Shown here in pieces: positions 53,054-62,161 of a stretch of DNA of 64,000 nt (the stretch's first letter is position 1; every line of letters starts with the position of its first letter). The stretch is from contig NC_014313.1 in assembly GCF_000143145.1 (NCBI RefSeq), positions 2,170,001 to 2,234,000 of the forward strand, in the 5' to 3' direction. The notes beneath the pieces were generated by a model that was given only the letters and a program-made list of their open reading frames with translations, ran no database searches and had not been told where the DNA came from. This DNA comes from Hyphomicrobium denitrificans ATCC 51888 (GTDB taxonomy: Bacteria > Pseudomonadota > Alphaproteobacteria > Rhizobiales > Hyphomicrobiaceae). A program made the translations under genes and the position numbers.

Positions 53054-54238
53054 ATGGCGCATTTTGACGGCCATTCGGCCGAAGCAAGAAGAACATTAAA
53101 ACTTCCAATCGCGGCGCTTCTAATATTGTCGGGAGCACCAGGGGCCTGGGCTCACGGCACGTCCCGCATAGATCCGATCGTGCTCGAGAAAACGGGTGGC
53201 TTCATCATCGGCGGCAAGCACTTTAATGTGCCTCCCGCGAATTCCAACACACCAGCAACACCCAATCGCACGCTTTCCTGTGATCATGGATACGTGGAGT
53301 ATTTCCTTCCCATAAATCCGCGCAAAACGAGCATCGTCTTGTGGCACAGTTCCAGTGCGCAGGTCTGGCAAAACCGTTGGGATGGCGGCGAAGGTTATAA
53401 GGACAAGCTTCTGCGTGCGGATTATCCGACATATATTTGGGACGGGCCGCGCGTCGGGCGTGCCAACTGGAGCTGCGAAACAATAACCTACACGCCGAGC
53501 AATCGCGATCAGGGAAATTTCACGGCATGGAAATTCGGACCGACGATTCCAGCCGGTCAGGTCCCGACACCCGCCGAGTTCTATCCTGGTACTCAGTTCC
53601 CGGCGAACAGCCCAAAACTTGAAGAGTATTGGTGGAACGCGACCGGCGCGCGCTACGATGAATTCGACAATGCTTACAATATCGAGATTGAAACGGATGC
53701 GGCAGCCGTCGCCGCAGACTCCGGCAGGCTCGGAAATCAGATTGTTTATCTGACGAACTCAGCCGGCGGGCTTCGCGCCATGAAGACAACCGCGAAAACG
53801 ACGAAAAGTAATATTTCGGGAATCGTCACCTACGAAAGCATCGGATACGTGTTCCCGATCGGCGATCCCGAAAGCCCGACGCTTTGCACAGCCCTCACGC
53901 CGGCCTGTGCATTCGGTCCTCTTGGTGTTCCGCTCGAGGATTTCAAAAAGCTCGCGAAGCTGAAGAAGATTCAGTTTGTGTGGGGTGACAACCGGCCAGA
54001 GACCGAGCAGCAGGTCATTCTTTCGCGACTGTGTGCCAAGCTCATCAACAAGTACGGCGGCAACGCCGAAGTGCTGAAGCTCGCCGAAGATGCCGGCCTC
54101 AAGGGGAGCACGCACATTCCCTTCATGGACATGGACAACGACAAGGTTGCCAGTCTGTTATTTAAAGTTCTCAAAAAGAATAAGCTCGACAGCTATCAGC
54201 GTTCGAATCCGTGGGGATCGTGGCGCTGGTTGTTCTAA
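53054..54238 (+). CDS. Exported alpha/beta-hydrolase-like protein (NSAGG type)
   Basis: 394 residues. A twin-arginine-like signal (EARRTLKLPIAALLILSGAP, cleavage near AWA, about residue 33). It is distantly related to the 50919 hydrolase by GGFIIGGKHF, SIVLWHSSSAQVWQ, YPTYIWDGPRVGRA and the C-terminal GSTHIPFMDMDNDKVASLLF. The nucleophile elbow reads TNSAGG with Ser236, lacking the first Gly of GxSxG; His354 is the probable catalytic His. The perfect AGGAGG five bases before the ATG predicts strong translation. An esterase role is likely but not shown. Confidence 0.8.
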   Translation: MAHFDGHSAEARRTLKLPIAALLILSGAPGAWAHGTSRIDPIVLEKTGGFIIGGKHFNVPPANSNTPATPNRTLSCDHGYVEYFLPINPRKTSIVLWHSSSAQVWQNRWDGGEGYKDKLLRADYPTYIWDGPRVGRANWSCETITYTPSNRDQGNFTAWKFGPTIPAGQVPTPAEFYPGTQFPANSPKLEEYWWNATGARYDEFDNAYNIEIETDAAAVAADSGRLGNQIVYLTNSAGGLRAMKTTAKTTKSNISGIVTYESIGYVFPIGDPESPTLCTALTPACAFGPLGVPLEDFKKLAKLKKIQFVWGDNRPETEQQVILSRLCAKLINKYGGNAEVLKLAEDAGLKGSTHIPFMDMDNDKVASLLFKVLKKNKLDSYQRSNPWGSWRWLF

Positions 54239-54251
54239 ACAGTTCAATTCG

Positions 54252-54280
54252 GTCCTGCACCAGACATGCTGGTGCAGGAC
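54252..54280 (+). terminator. Strong hairpin after the NSAGG hydrolase
   Basis: Perfect 12-bp stem GTCCTGCACCAG / CTGGTGCAGGAC with a 5-base loop, 13 bp after the stop codon. No T run follows, so it may protect the mRNA 3' end or act as a Rho-assisted stop instead of a classical terminator. Confidence 0.6.
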
Positions 54281-54523
54281 TCATATCTCACGGCAAAACC
54301 TTTGCGCCGTGCGAACGTGATCGCCGTTCAGATCTCTCTTACATGTGGAAACTTTCCCGACACTGATGGCGCAGGTTGTGCGCTTGCGCGTCGGAAATTC
54401 ATTATCCACAGCGAGCCGCCTGCCGTAACTTTCTCGATCAGATGCGATCGCTATAATGGCGCAACATTTTACGACTGCTGATTTCTTTCAATCTCTTTCT
54501 TTTATTTATTTCGGAGGCGCTCG

Positions 54524-55837
54524 ATGTTTGGCGGAGCCGGCCAGTTAGCGCGCAACTACAAAACATTTGAGCATACGATCAAGCTCCGGACGCGAGAGAC
54601 GATCGCGAAGATCAAGCGCGAAAGAACTTCCGCCACCATCATCGCGGTCACCGGAAGCAGCGCCAAGACAACGACCGTTGCGCTGCTTTCCCATATTCTC
54701 GCGGGCCATTCCAAGGTCACGTCGCAGTTTCTTTGTAACGGATATGGCCACGCCATCGACGCGTTGCTCAATCTACGTTCTGACACCCGCTACTCCGTCA
54801 TCGAGCAGGGCACGAAAAAGCCGGGGCATATACCTCAAGCGGCGAAACTGCTGAAGCCGGATCTTGCGATCATCACGCTCGTCGCCATCGAGCATTACGC
54901 GACGCTCAAATCCATCGAGGCGGTGGCACAAGAAAAATCGGCACTGGTCGAGGCCGTTCCCGACGACGGCCTTGTCGTCCTCAACTTCGACGATCCGAAC
55001 GTACGTGCCATGGCGGATCGCACCCGCGCGCGTTCGATCACTTTCGGAACGACGGGCGGCGATTATCTCGCGACAAACATTCGGACGGACGTATGCGGAC
55101 TGCTCTTGCTGACGCTAACCGGCGGTGGCCACACAATTGATCTCGAAACCCAGCTTCTCGGCGCGCACAACTGGCTGACGATCGCAGCCGCCGCCACGTC
55201 TGCGCTCGAACTCGGCGTCCCCGCGCAAACCGTTCGCGCCAGGATCGCCTCGTTCGCGCCCATTCACGGGCGCATGAGCCCGCACACGACTCCGGGTGGG
55301 ACGCGCATAATTCTCGATTGCGCCAAGGCTCCCTATCACAGCATTTTTCTGCCGTTAGAGACGCTGAGATCCATCACCGCGCCCAAGAAGCGTTTCATCC
55401 TGGGGCAGATCAGCGATTACGCAGGTAACGCCACAAAGAAGTATAGAGATGCCTACGCTGCCGCCGTCCAGGTCGCGGATGAAGTCTGCTTCGTCGGGCC
55501 GTGGGCGCATAAGGCGCGGGCGCCGCAAGCAGACATCGACAGCGGTAAGTTCCGCGCCTTCGCCAATATCGAAGCTCTTGCTGCTCATCTCAGAGATACG
55601 GCGGTCAAAGACGAGGTCATCCTCGTGAAGTCCGCGAAGAATTTGCACTTGGAACGGCTTCTGCTCGACCGCATCACGGAAGTTCGTTGCTGGCCTGACG
55701 AGTGCGGCCGCAAAGCTCCGTGCGAAGAATGCGGTCTCTATGACAGACCGTTCTTCGAGCACGGAGGTCGGCGCCAATACCGTGACCAACGGCAGCGTTC
55801 GAGAAAGATCAAATCCTGGCTGAGTTCGTTCTTGTAG
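54524..55837 (+). CDS. Mur ligase-family protein with changed P-loop and C-terminal Cys4 motif
   Basis: 437 residues. It contains the Mur ligase central ATPase domain (VTGSSAKTTTVALLSHIL at about 42-59; VIEQGTKKPGHI; TLVAIEHYATLKS, the NxxxEHxD-like region; LVVLNFDDPNV) and a C-terminal ligase domain (APIHGRMSPHTTPGGTRIIL, RFILGQISDYAGN). The usual P-loop TG(T/S)xGKT has Ala for Gly (SSAKTT). There is no N-terminal UDP-binding domain of MurC-F. The end carries CWPDEC and CEEC (Cx4C-x5-CxxC), a possible zinc site, and then a basic tail (RRQYRDQRQRSRKIKSW). It probably ligates an amino acid or amine to an acid, but not in normal peptidoglycan synthesis. Single gene. Confidence 0.8.
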   Translation: MFGGAGQLARNYKTFEHTIKLRTRETIAKIKRERTSATIIAVTGSSAKTTTVALLSHILAGHSKVTSQFLCNGYGHAIDALLNLRSDTRYSVIEQGTKKPGHIPQAAKLLKPDLAIITLVAIEHYATLKSIEAVAQEKSALVEAVPDDGLVVLNFDDPNVRAMADRTRARSITFGTTGGDYLATNIRTDVCGLLLLTLTGGGHTIDLETQLLGAHNWLTIAAAATSALELGVPAQTVRARIASFAPIHGRMSPHTTPGGTRIILDCAKAPYHSIFLPLETLRSITAPKKRFILGQISDYAGNATKKYRDAYAAAVQVADEVCFVGPWAHKARAPQADIDSGKFRAFANIEALAAHLRDTAVKDEVILVKSAKNLHLERLLLDRITEVRCWPDECGRKAPCEECGLYDRPFFEHGGRRQYRDQRQRSRKIKSWLSSFL

Positions 55838-55977
55838 TCGCGAACAATCGTGCTGCAGGCAGACGAGCCGCGTCACGGCGTTGGGAGAATGCGGCGTGAT
55901 CGCTGCGCCGGTTCGCACCGCGATCGCACCCCACGAATTTCGGCCCCTGCCGAAATCCGCGAACGCCTTGAAAGAAA

Positions 55978-56052
55978 TGGTGAGCCCGGTTGGGATCGAA
56001 CCAACGACCCTCTGATTAAAAGTCAGATGCTCTACCGCTGAGCTACGGGCCC
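55978..56052 (-). tRNA. tRNA-Lys (anticodon TTT)
   Basis: The minus strand folds as a full cloverleaf of 75 bases including encoded CCA: acceptor GGGCCCG/CGGGCTC, D-arm GCTC/GAGC, anticodon arm TCTGA-CTTTTAA-TCAGA, T-arm GTTGG-TTCGATC-CCAAC, discriminator A. The anticodon loop CTTTTAA gives TTT, reading AAA and AAG. Confidence 0.97.
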
Positions 56053-56401
56053 CCGAAGGGGTCCGGTTACCTGCCTTTTGGCCGGAGCGCAAGTGTCGGC
56101 GCACGCGTTGTGTAAAGATCGCTGCGTGCGGCCCGCGTGGTGAGGCTTTCCGGACAGATTTACGCACCTGAGCCCGACATTTGGCAGCTGCTCTGACCGA
56201 TTCCGCGGGCGGAAGCGTTGCAGCGACGCCCTAGATGCCACCGGTCTCGTGTTCTGCGGCGATATGGTCGCAGTATCAGCACGCAGTTCCGCTTAGACAC
56301 TCGCATATTCGTTTCCACGTGTGAGTGCTTCGAGGTTCCCGCAGCCGCCGGGCGCCATAGGACTCGGCTCGGAAACATCCCGTTTCAATTACGGCGCCGC
56401 C
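56053..56401. other. 349-bp gap upstream of EamA permease
   Basis: It holds the upstream region of the tRNA gene on the minus strand and of the permease on the plus strand. No gene, repeat or clear promoter motif is recognised. Confidence 0.5.
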
Positions 56402-57307
56402 ATGCCTGACCGCCTCAAAGCCGTTCTTCTGATGTGCACGGCTGTTTCGCTGTTCTCGTGCCTCGATGCGACCGCGAAATACCTCGGCAGCTACCAGGGT
56501 ATCCCCACGTCGGAAATCGTCTGGGCCCGCTTCCTCGGCCAGGCTCTGCTGATGGTGGTTATCTTCGGGCCGCGCTCGGTTCCGGGATGGTTCAAAACCA
56601 AGCGCCCCGGGCTACAGCTTTTGCGCTCGCTGTTCATGGTGGCGACGACGGCGTTCAATTTTATCGCCATCCAATACCTGCGTCTCGACCAGACGATCTC
56701 GATCGCCTTTCTGGCGCCGCTTCTCGTGGCAGCGCTCGCCGGTCCGCTACTCGGCGAGTACGTCGGATGGCGCCGTGCGATTGCAATCGTATCCGGATTT
56801 ATCGGCGTTCTGATCGTCGTCAGGCCGGGCATCGTCGAGTTTCATCCGGCCTTTCTGGCATCGCTCGTGTCGATGACGGCTTATGCGCTGTTCATGATCG
56901 TGACGCGCAAGCTCGCGGGTGTCGATCCGCCGCTCGTCACGCTTTTCTATGCGCTGCTCGTCGGCGTGGTTGCAGGCGGATTTTTCGCCATTCCGGAATG
57001 GGTGTGGCCGGCGACGGCGTTCGATTGGCTGCTGCTGCTCGCGACCGGCGCGCTTGGCGGGCTCGGGCATTATCTGCTGATCCATGCCTATGCGCTCGCG
57101 CCGGCGTCATCCGTCTCGCCGTTCCTGTACTTCCAGCTGATGAGCATGATCGGGCTGGAGTTCCTGGTGTTTGGCGACACGCCGGATCGCTGGACGCTGA
57201 TCGGGTCGAGCGTCGTCATCGCGTCGGGCATCTATCTCGTGCACCGCGAACGCATCGCGCATCGCGAGAGCAAGGATGCCGCTATGGAGCAGCAGGCCGC
57301 TTCGTGA
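56402..57307 (+). CDS. EamA/DMT-superfamily permease
   Basis: 301 residues with ten predicted membrane helices in two EamA repeats (residues about 5-135 and 145-285; [20 protein letters not shown] starts the first, [20 protein letters not shown] the second). Drug/metabolite transporters of this kind export amino acids, cofactors or drugs; substrate unknown. The start ATG 56402 matches the usual short N-terminus. It is convergent with tgt and the two coding regions overlap by 26 bp. Confidence 0.87.
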   Translation: MPDRLKAVLLMCTAVSLFSCLDATAKYLGSYQGIPTSEIVWARFLGQALLMVVIFGPRSVPGWFKTKRPGLQLLRSLFMVATTAFNFIAIQYLRLDQTISIAFLAPLLVAALAGPLLGEYVGWRRAIAIVSGFIGVLIVVRPGIVEFHPAFLASLVSMTAYALFMIVTRKLAGVDPPLVTLFYALLVGVVAGGFFAIPEWVWPATAFDWLLLLATGALGGLGHYLLIHAYALAPASSVSPFLYFQLMSMIGLEFLVFGDTPDRWTLIGSSVVIASGIYLVHRERIAHRESKDAAMEQQAAS

Positions 57308-58430
57308 TCCGCGCTTTCGTTTCGTCGGCCCATTCGGCGAAGCGGCCGTGCGCGATCGCGTCCCGCATCGCCGCCATCAGGTCCTGATAAAAAACGGTGT
57401 TGACCCACGACAGGATCATGGCGCCGAGGAATTCACCGGACTTGATGAGATGATGCACGTAAGCCTTCGAATAGTCGCGCGCACCGGGGCATGAGCTCAG
57501 CTCGTCGAGCGGGCTCATGTCCTCGGCGAACTTGGCGTTGCGCATGTTGAGCGCGCCGTTCCACGTGAAGGCGTAGCCGTGACGGCCATTTCGCGTCGGC
57601 ATCACGCAGTCGAACATATCGACGCCGAGACGGACGGACTCGATCAGGTCGAGCGGCGTTCCGACTCCCATCAGGTAGCGTGGCTTGTCGGTCGGAAGCG
57701 CTGGCAGCGTTTGCCCGAGCGTCGCGATCATCGCCTCGTGACCTTCGCCGACCGCGAGACCGCCGACGGCGTAGCCCGGAAAATCCATATCGACGAGCGC
57801 TGCCGCGGAACGGTGGCGGAGTTCAGCGTCGGTGCCGCCCTGCACGATTCCGAACAGCGCCTGGCCCGCATGCGCGCCGCCAGCGGCACGTTGCGCCTCG
57901 AAGGCGCGCTTGGAGCGTTCGGCCCAGCGCAGCGATAATTCCATCGCGCGCTCGACCTCGCGGCGCTCGGCGGGCAACTCGATGCATTCGTCGAACTGCA
58001 TCTGAATGTCCGCGCCGAGCAGGCACTGGATTTCGATCGAGCGCTCGGGCGACAGCATGTGGCGCGAGCCGTCGAGATGCGATTGAAACGCGACGCCCTC
58101 TTCCGTGATCTTGCGAATCTTGCCGAGGCTCATCACCTGGAAGCCGCCGGAGTCGGTCAGGATCGGTCCATCCCAGCGCATGAATTTGTGCAGCCCGCCG
58201 AGGCGCGCGATGCGTTCCGCGCCGGGACGCAGCATCAGATGATAGGTGTTGCCGAGGAGGATGTCGGCACCGGCGTCGCGCACCTGATCGGGATAGAGCG
58301 CCTTGACCGTCGCGACCGTTCCGACCGGCATGAACGCGGGCGTGCGAATGACACCGCGCGAGGTGGTGATCTCGCCGAGACGCGCAAGGCCGTCTGTCGT
58401 CTTGAGATGGAAGGCGAAGTGTTCTGTCAT
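57282..58430 (-). CDS. tgt: Queuine/preQ1 tRNA-ribosyltransferase, zinc ligands mostly lost
   Basis: 382 residues. It exchanges guanine 34 for preQ1 in GUN-anticodon tRNAs. TIM-barrel motifs: [39 protein letters not shown] with catalytic Asp, [33 protein letters not shown] and [15 protein letters not shown] (nucleophile Asp). The zinc site is unusual: where the family has CxCxxC and a later His, this protein has SSCPGA (only C314) and V343 in SWVNTVFY. It may fold without zinc; I believe other Hyphomicrobiales share this but cannot check. It lies 3 bp after queA in an operon. Confidence 0.93.
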   Translation of the reverse strand: MTEHFAFHLKTTDGLARLGEITTSRGVIRTPAFMPVGTVATVKALYPDQVRDAGADILLGNTYHLMLRPGAERIARLGGLHKFMRWDGPILTDSGGFQVMSLGKIRKITEEGVAFQSHLDGSRHMLSPERSIEIQCLLGADIQMQFDECIELPAERREVERAMELSLRWAERSKRAFEAQRAAGGAHAGQALFGIVQGGTDAELRHRSAAALVDMDFPGYAVGGLAVGEGHEAMIATLGQTLPALPTDKPRYLMGVGTPLDLIESVRLGVDMFDCVMPTRNGRHGYAFTWNGALNMRNAKFAEDMSPLDELSSCPGARDYSKAYVHHLIKSGEFLGAMILSWVNTVFYQDLMAAMRDAIAHGRFAEWADETKARITKRPAAP

Positions 58431-58433
58431 CGG

Positions 58434-59546
58434 TCAGGTGCTAGGCTCTGCATCCGCGGGGAATAGCAGGCTGGCGTCGCCGTAGGAATAAAAGCGATAG
58501 CCAGAGTGAATGGCGTGGCCGTAGGCGGCGCGCATGGTGCCGAGGCCGGAGAAGGCCGCGACGAGCATGAACAGCGTCGAGCGCGGCAGGTGGAAGTTGG
58601 TCATCAGCGCGTCGATGGCTTTGAAGCGATAACCTGGCGTGATGAAGATCGACGTGTCGCCCGACCAGGCCGGAATGCTTCCGTCGTCGCCCGCGGCGCT
58701 TTCGAGAACGCGCAGAGACGTCGTGCCGACGGCGACGATGCGTCCACCCCGTGCGCGCGTTTCGTTGAGCGCGGCGGCGGTTTCGGCGGAGATCTCGCCC
58801 CACTCGCTGTGCATCTTGTGCTCGCTGGTGTCATCGGCCTTCACGGGAAGGAACGTGCCCGGTCCGACGTGCAGCGTCACGAAATGGCGAGAGATGCCGC
58901 GCGCGTCGAGGGCGGCGAAAAGCTCGGGCGTGAAGTGCAGCCCGGCGGTCGGCGCGGCAACGGCGCCGTCATTCTTCGCGTAGACAGTTTGATAGCTCTG
59001 GCGGTCGCGATCGTCGGCGCCACGCTTCAACGCGATGTAAGGCGGCAACGGCATCACGCCGACCGCGCGGATCGCATCGTCGAGAATGCTCCCCGAATAG
59101 TCGAACGCCAGCTCGACTTCCCCCGCCTCTCCTTTCGCCGAAACGGTCGCATCGAGTGCGCCGAGAAAGCAGCTTTCGCCTGAGTGGCCGAAATGCACGC
59201 GATCGCCGACCTCGAGACGTTTCGCAGGACGCGCGAAGGCGCGCCAGGAACTGTCTCCGACCTGCTTCGTCAGATTGAAATCGACCTTCGCCTGCACGTC
59301 GCCGCGCGTACGCACGCCCGAGAGCGCCGCCGGAATGACGCGCGTGTCGTTGAAGACGAGCGCGTCGCCCGGATTGAGCAAGCCCGGCAGATCGCGAACC
59401 GTCTTGTCGGAAAGTTCGGCATCGTCGCGCGCGCAACCGCCCTTTACTGGATGCACGACCAGCAGGCGCGCCGAATCCCGCGGCTCGGCGGGACGCAGTG
59501 CGATGGCGCTATCGGGCAACTCGAAGTCGAAAAGGTCGGTGCGCAT
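58434..59546 (-). CDS. queA: S-adenosylmethionine:tRNA ribosyltransferase-isomerase
   Basis: 370 residues from the ATG at 59544-59546 ([20 protein letters not shown]). It turns preQ1-tRNA into epoxyqueuosine-tRNA using SAM as ribosyl donor. Motifs: [65 protein letters not shown]-like [20 protein letters not shown] and [14 protein letters not shown]. It directly precedes tgt, so two steps of queuosine synthesis are coexpressed. Ten bp separate it from the DUF423 gene upstream. Confidence 0.95.
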   Translation of the reverse strand: MRTDLFDFELPDSAIALRPAEPRDSARLLVVHPVKGGCARDDAELSDKTVRDLPGLLNPGDALVFNDTRVIPAALSGVRTRGDVQAKVDFNLTKQVGDSSWRAFARPAKRLEVGDRVHFGHSGESCFLGALDATVSAKGEAGEVELAFDYSGSILDDAIRAVGVMPLPPYIALKRGADDRDRQSYQTVYAKNDGAVAAPTAGLHFTPELFAALDARGISRHFVTLHVGPGTFLPVKADDTSEHKMHSEWGEISAETAAALNETRARGGRIVAVGTTSLRVLESAAGDDGSIPAWSGDTSIFITPGYRFKAIDALMTNFHLPRSTLFMLVAAFSGLGTMRAAYGHAIHSGYRFYSYGDASLLFPADAEPST

Positions 59547-59556
59547 CGCGTTCGTG

Positions 59557-59964
59557 TCAGCCTCTACGCCATGCTCCCATGAGCGCAAGCAGCGTGACGA
59601 CGAGCCAGCTCACGATCATCAGCGTACCACCAATCGGCGTAAGCATCTGGAACGACGCGTCATCGAAGATCGTGTGGTACGCGATTTGGCCCGAGAATAT
59701 CGAAGCTCCCGCGAGCATCAGGGCGGCGACGGCCTGCCAGAGACACGAGCGCGCGGTGCGCGACGCCACGGCGATCAGGGCGACGGCCCCGGCGGCATGC
59801 AGCGTCAGCATGGTCGCGGCGGTGGCCAGCGACGCGCTCGGGTATTTGTGCGAAGCGGCGGCGGCGAGCGCGACGCCTGCAGCGCCGGCCAATCCTGCCC
59901 AGGCGAGAATGAGAAAAGGCGCGCCGCAAAGCGCGCCCTTGGTCGTGTCACAGGAGTCGGCCAT
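59557..59964 (-). CDS. DUF423 (YgdD-like) small membrane protein
   Basis: 135 residues with four membrane helices ([76 protein letters not shown]). The spacing and the FSGQIAYH and [12 protein letters not shown] motifs are typical of DUF423. Function unknown. The ATG overlaps the stop codon of the cyclophilin gene (TAATG), so it is translationally coupled. Confidence 0.87.
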   Translation of the reverse strand: MADSCDTTKGALCGAPFLILAWAGLAGAAGVALAAAASHKYPSASLATAATMLTLHAAGAVALIAVASRTARSCLWQAVAALMLAGASIFSGQIAYHTIFDDASFQMLTPIGGTLMIVSWLVVTLLALMGAWRRG

Positions 59965-60440
59965 TACGCTGCATCCGAAGCGACGCGGACGGTGATCATT
60001 TTGTCCGGGCTCGCAGGCGGCTCGCCCTTGTTGATCTTGTCGACGTTTTCCATGCCCGAGATCACCTTGCCCCAGACGGTGTACTGCTTGTCGAGGAAGC
60101 GTGCGTCGTCGAACACGATGAAGAACTGGCTGTTCGCCGAGTTCGGATTCTGCGCACGTGCCATCGAGCAGATGCCGCGAATGTGCGGTTCGGCGTTGAA
60201 TTCGGCGGGCAGGTTCGGAAGCTTCGAGCTGCCGGTGCCACGGCCTTGCGGGCAACCGGTCTGCGCCATGAAGCCGTCGATGACGCGATGAAACACGATG
60301 CCGTCGTAGAAGCCTTCGCGCGCCAGCGTCTTGATGCGCTCGACATGCTTCGGCGCGAGATCGGGACGAAGCTCGATCACGACCGGACCCTTGCTGGTTT
60401 CGATCAGCAGCGTGTTCTCGGGGTCTTTGTAGTCAGCCAC
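59964..60440 (-). CDS. Peptidyl-prolyl cis-trans isomerase, cyclophilin type, cytosolic
   Basis: 158 residues, no signal peptide. Active-site motifs FHRVIDGFMAQTGCPQG (catalytic Arg, Phe and Gln), SMARAQNPNSANSQFFIVF and VWGKVISGMENVDKI. It isomerises prolyl bonds during folding. It differs from the paralogue at 60513 mainly by lacking a leader, giving a cytosolic/periplasmic pair. Coupled to the DUF423 gene. Confidence 0.94.
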   Translation of the reverse strand: MADYKDPENTLLIETSKGPVVIELRPDLAPKHVERIKTLAREGFYDGIVFHRVIDGFMAQTGCPQGRGTGSSKLPNLPAEFNAEPHIRGICSMARAQNPNSANSQFFIVFDDARFLDKQYTVWGKVISGMENVDKINKGEPPASPDKMITVRVASDAA

Positions 60441-60512
60441 TTGTGGGCTCCTTTCATGATTTCGTTCCCTCTCCCCAATCCAAGCGCGGAGGAATGGGGA
60501 AAGGGAGTTTTG

Positions 60513-61052
60513 CTACTGGACGTAAACTTTGACCATCGTATCGGGATCCTCGACGGTGCCGGAGCCCGGCTCGCCGCGCTTGATCTTGTCGACGTTCTCC
60601 ATGCCCGAGACGACCTGTCCCCAAATGGTGTACTGGCCCGTCAGACCTGCGCAGCCGCTGTCGTTGAAGCAGATGAAGAACTGGCTGTTGGCGGAGTTCG
60701 GATCCTGCGTGCGCGCCGCGCCGACCGAGCCGCGCTTGTACGGCTCCTGCGAAAATTCGGCGGGAAGATCGGGCAGCTTCGAGCCGCTCATGCCGGTGCC
60801 GGTCGGATCGCCGGTCTGGGCCATGAAGCCATCGATCACGCGATGCCACTTGAGGCCGTTGTAGAAACCTTCGCCGGCGAGCGTCTTGACGCGCTCGACG
60901 TGCTTCGGCGCGAGATCGGGCCGGAGCTTGATGACGACCTTGCCGGTCTTCAGCTCAATGACGAGATCGTCGCCTGCGGCGCGCGCAGACGTTCCGGCGA
61001 GACACGTCATCGCGAATACGGACGCGAGGGCAAGAAATAGATAGCGGGTCAT
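60513..61052 (-). CDS. Peptidyl-prolyl cis-trans isomerase, cyclophilin type, exported
   Basis: 179 residues. The ATG at 61050-61052 has AGGAG four bases upstream, and residues 1-24 form a signal peptide (YLFLALASVFAMTCLAGTSA). The domain matches the cytosolic paralogue: WHRVIDGFMAQTGDPTGTG, AARTQDPNSANSQFFICF, WGQVVSGMENVDKIKRG. An insert NDSGCAGLTG adds a Cys that can pair with FIC in the oxidising periplasm. 72 bp upstream of the cytosolic gene, likely the same operon. Confidence 0.94.
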   Translation of the reverse strand: MTRYLFLALASVFAMTCLAGTSARAAGDDLVIELKTGKVVIKLRPDLAPKHVERVKTLAGEGFYNGLKWHRVIDGFMAQTGDPTGTGMSGSKLPDLPAEFSQEPYKRGSVGAARTQDPNSANSQFFICFNDSGCAGLTGQYTIWGQVVSGMENVDKIKRGEPGSGTVEDPDTMVKVYVQ

Positions 61053-61214
61053 GGCGCTCCTCATGATGTCTTGGAGGTTTTCCAGAGGCGGGCGGAGCCG
61101 CTCTGTCGTTGCGGCCGGCAGTGTTGCCGCCCTTATGGCGATTTGACGGCCTGATCGCAACCCTTGGACAGGGCTGCGGCGCTTGCACAGGGATTTCGGC
61201 GGGCCGGACCGTCG

Positions 61215-61607
61215 CTAGCGATGGGATTTCATGCCGCGCGAGCGGCTGAGCGGCGCTGCGGGCTCGGGAGCGGGTTCGACAGGTTTACGAGTGTGCTGCG
61301 GCGCGCCGTCGAACGTCACGAGAAAGCGCGGCATGTCGTGAACGATGCCCGCCGGCAGAACCTGGACGCCCTCACGCACGAGGCGGGCGAATTGCTGATC
61401 GCGATGCGGACCACGCCCGATCGCACCGCCTTTCGCGACGACGCGATGCCAGGGCACGAACTCGCGCTCGTCTTCGGACAAATGCGCAATCAGCGACTGA
61501 ACAAGCGCCAAGGGCTCGCCGATCTTTTGCGCCAGCACGTCGAACGTCGTTACGCGGCCGATCGGAACGGCGCGGACGAGCGTCAATAGATCGGCTCTTT
61601 TCGACAT
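61215..61607 (-). CDS. Alkyltransferase-like protein (ATL), MGMT family without the active Cys
   Basis: 130 residues. It has the MGMT DNA-binding domain with IGRVTTFDVLAQKIGEPLAL and the active-site motif PWHRVVAKGGAIG, where Trp replaces the alkyl-accepting Cys of PCHRV. ATLs bind O6-alkylguanine and hand the lesion to nucleotide excision repair without dealkylating it. The C-terminal 30 residues (KPVEPAPEPAAPLSRSRG) are a low-complexity tail. 19 bp after coaD. Confidence 0.88.
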   Translation of the reverse strand: MSKRADLLTLVRAVPIGRVTTFDVLAQKIGEPLALVQSLIAHLSEDEREFVPWHRVVAKGGAIGRGPHRDQQFARLVREGVQVLPAGIVHDMPRFLVTFDGAPQHTRKPVEPAPEPAAPLSRSRGMKSHR

Positions 61608-61626
61608 GGCGTTGTCCGTCGTGACG

Positions 61627-62130
61627 TTACTTGGATTTGGCAGCCTTGGCCTTCAGCCGTTTCAAAACGTCCTTGGAGACGAACGGCGAAGGATCGCCGC
61701 CCATCGACACGACCGCGCGCACGAGGTTGGCTGCGATGTGGCGCACGTGCGGGGACGCCGCGACGTAGACCGTCTGAATGTCCGGCGCCATCTCGCCGTT
61801 CATGCCCGCCATTTGCATTTCGTAGTCGAAGTCCGTGCCATCGCGCAGGCCGCGCACGATCACGGTCGCGCGGTTGGCCTTCGCGGCATCGACGGCCAGG
61901 CCGGAAAACGTCACGACCTCGATTTTCGTTTTCGTATCGCGCACGATGGGACGGACTTCATCCTGCAGCATCGCGATGCGATCGTCGGTCGTGAACATCG
62001 GCGACTTGCCGGGATTGACGCCGATACCGATGACCAATCGATCGAGCAGGCCCGCGGCCCGACGGATGACGTCGGTGTGCCCGAGGGTCACGGGGTCGAA
62101 GGAGCCGGAATAGAAGCCGATGCGGATCAT
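61627..62130 (-). CDS. coaD: Phosphopantetheine adenylyltransferase
   Basis: 167 residues. Fourth step of CoA synthesis: 4'-phosphopantetheine plus ATP gives dephospho-CoA. GFYSGSFDPVTLGHTDVIRR contains the nucleotidyl-transferase TxGH motif; GLRDGTDFDYEMQMAGMN and YVAASPHVRHIAANLVR are the CoaD signatures with the ISS motif varied. Full length; the start ATG is the conserved one. Its position near queA/tgt and cyclophilin genes is typical in this order. Confidence 0.95.
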   Translation of the reverse strand: MIRIGFYSGSFDPVTLGHTDVIRRAAGLLDRLVIGIGVNPGKSPMFTTDDRIAMLQDEVRPIVRDTKTKIEVVTFSGLAVDAAKANRATVIVRGLRDGTDFDYEMQMAGMNGEMAPDIQTVYVAASPHVRHIAANLVRAVVSMGGDPSPFVSKDVLKRLKAKAAKSK

Positions 62131-62161
62131 GATCGCTTGTAAGGGCGCAACCGATCCGAGA

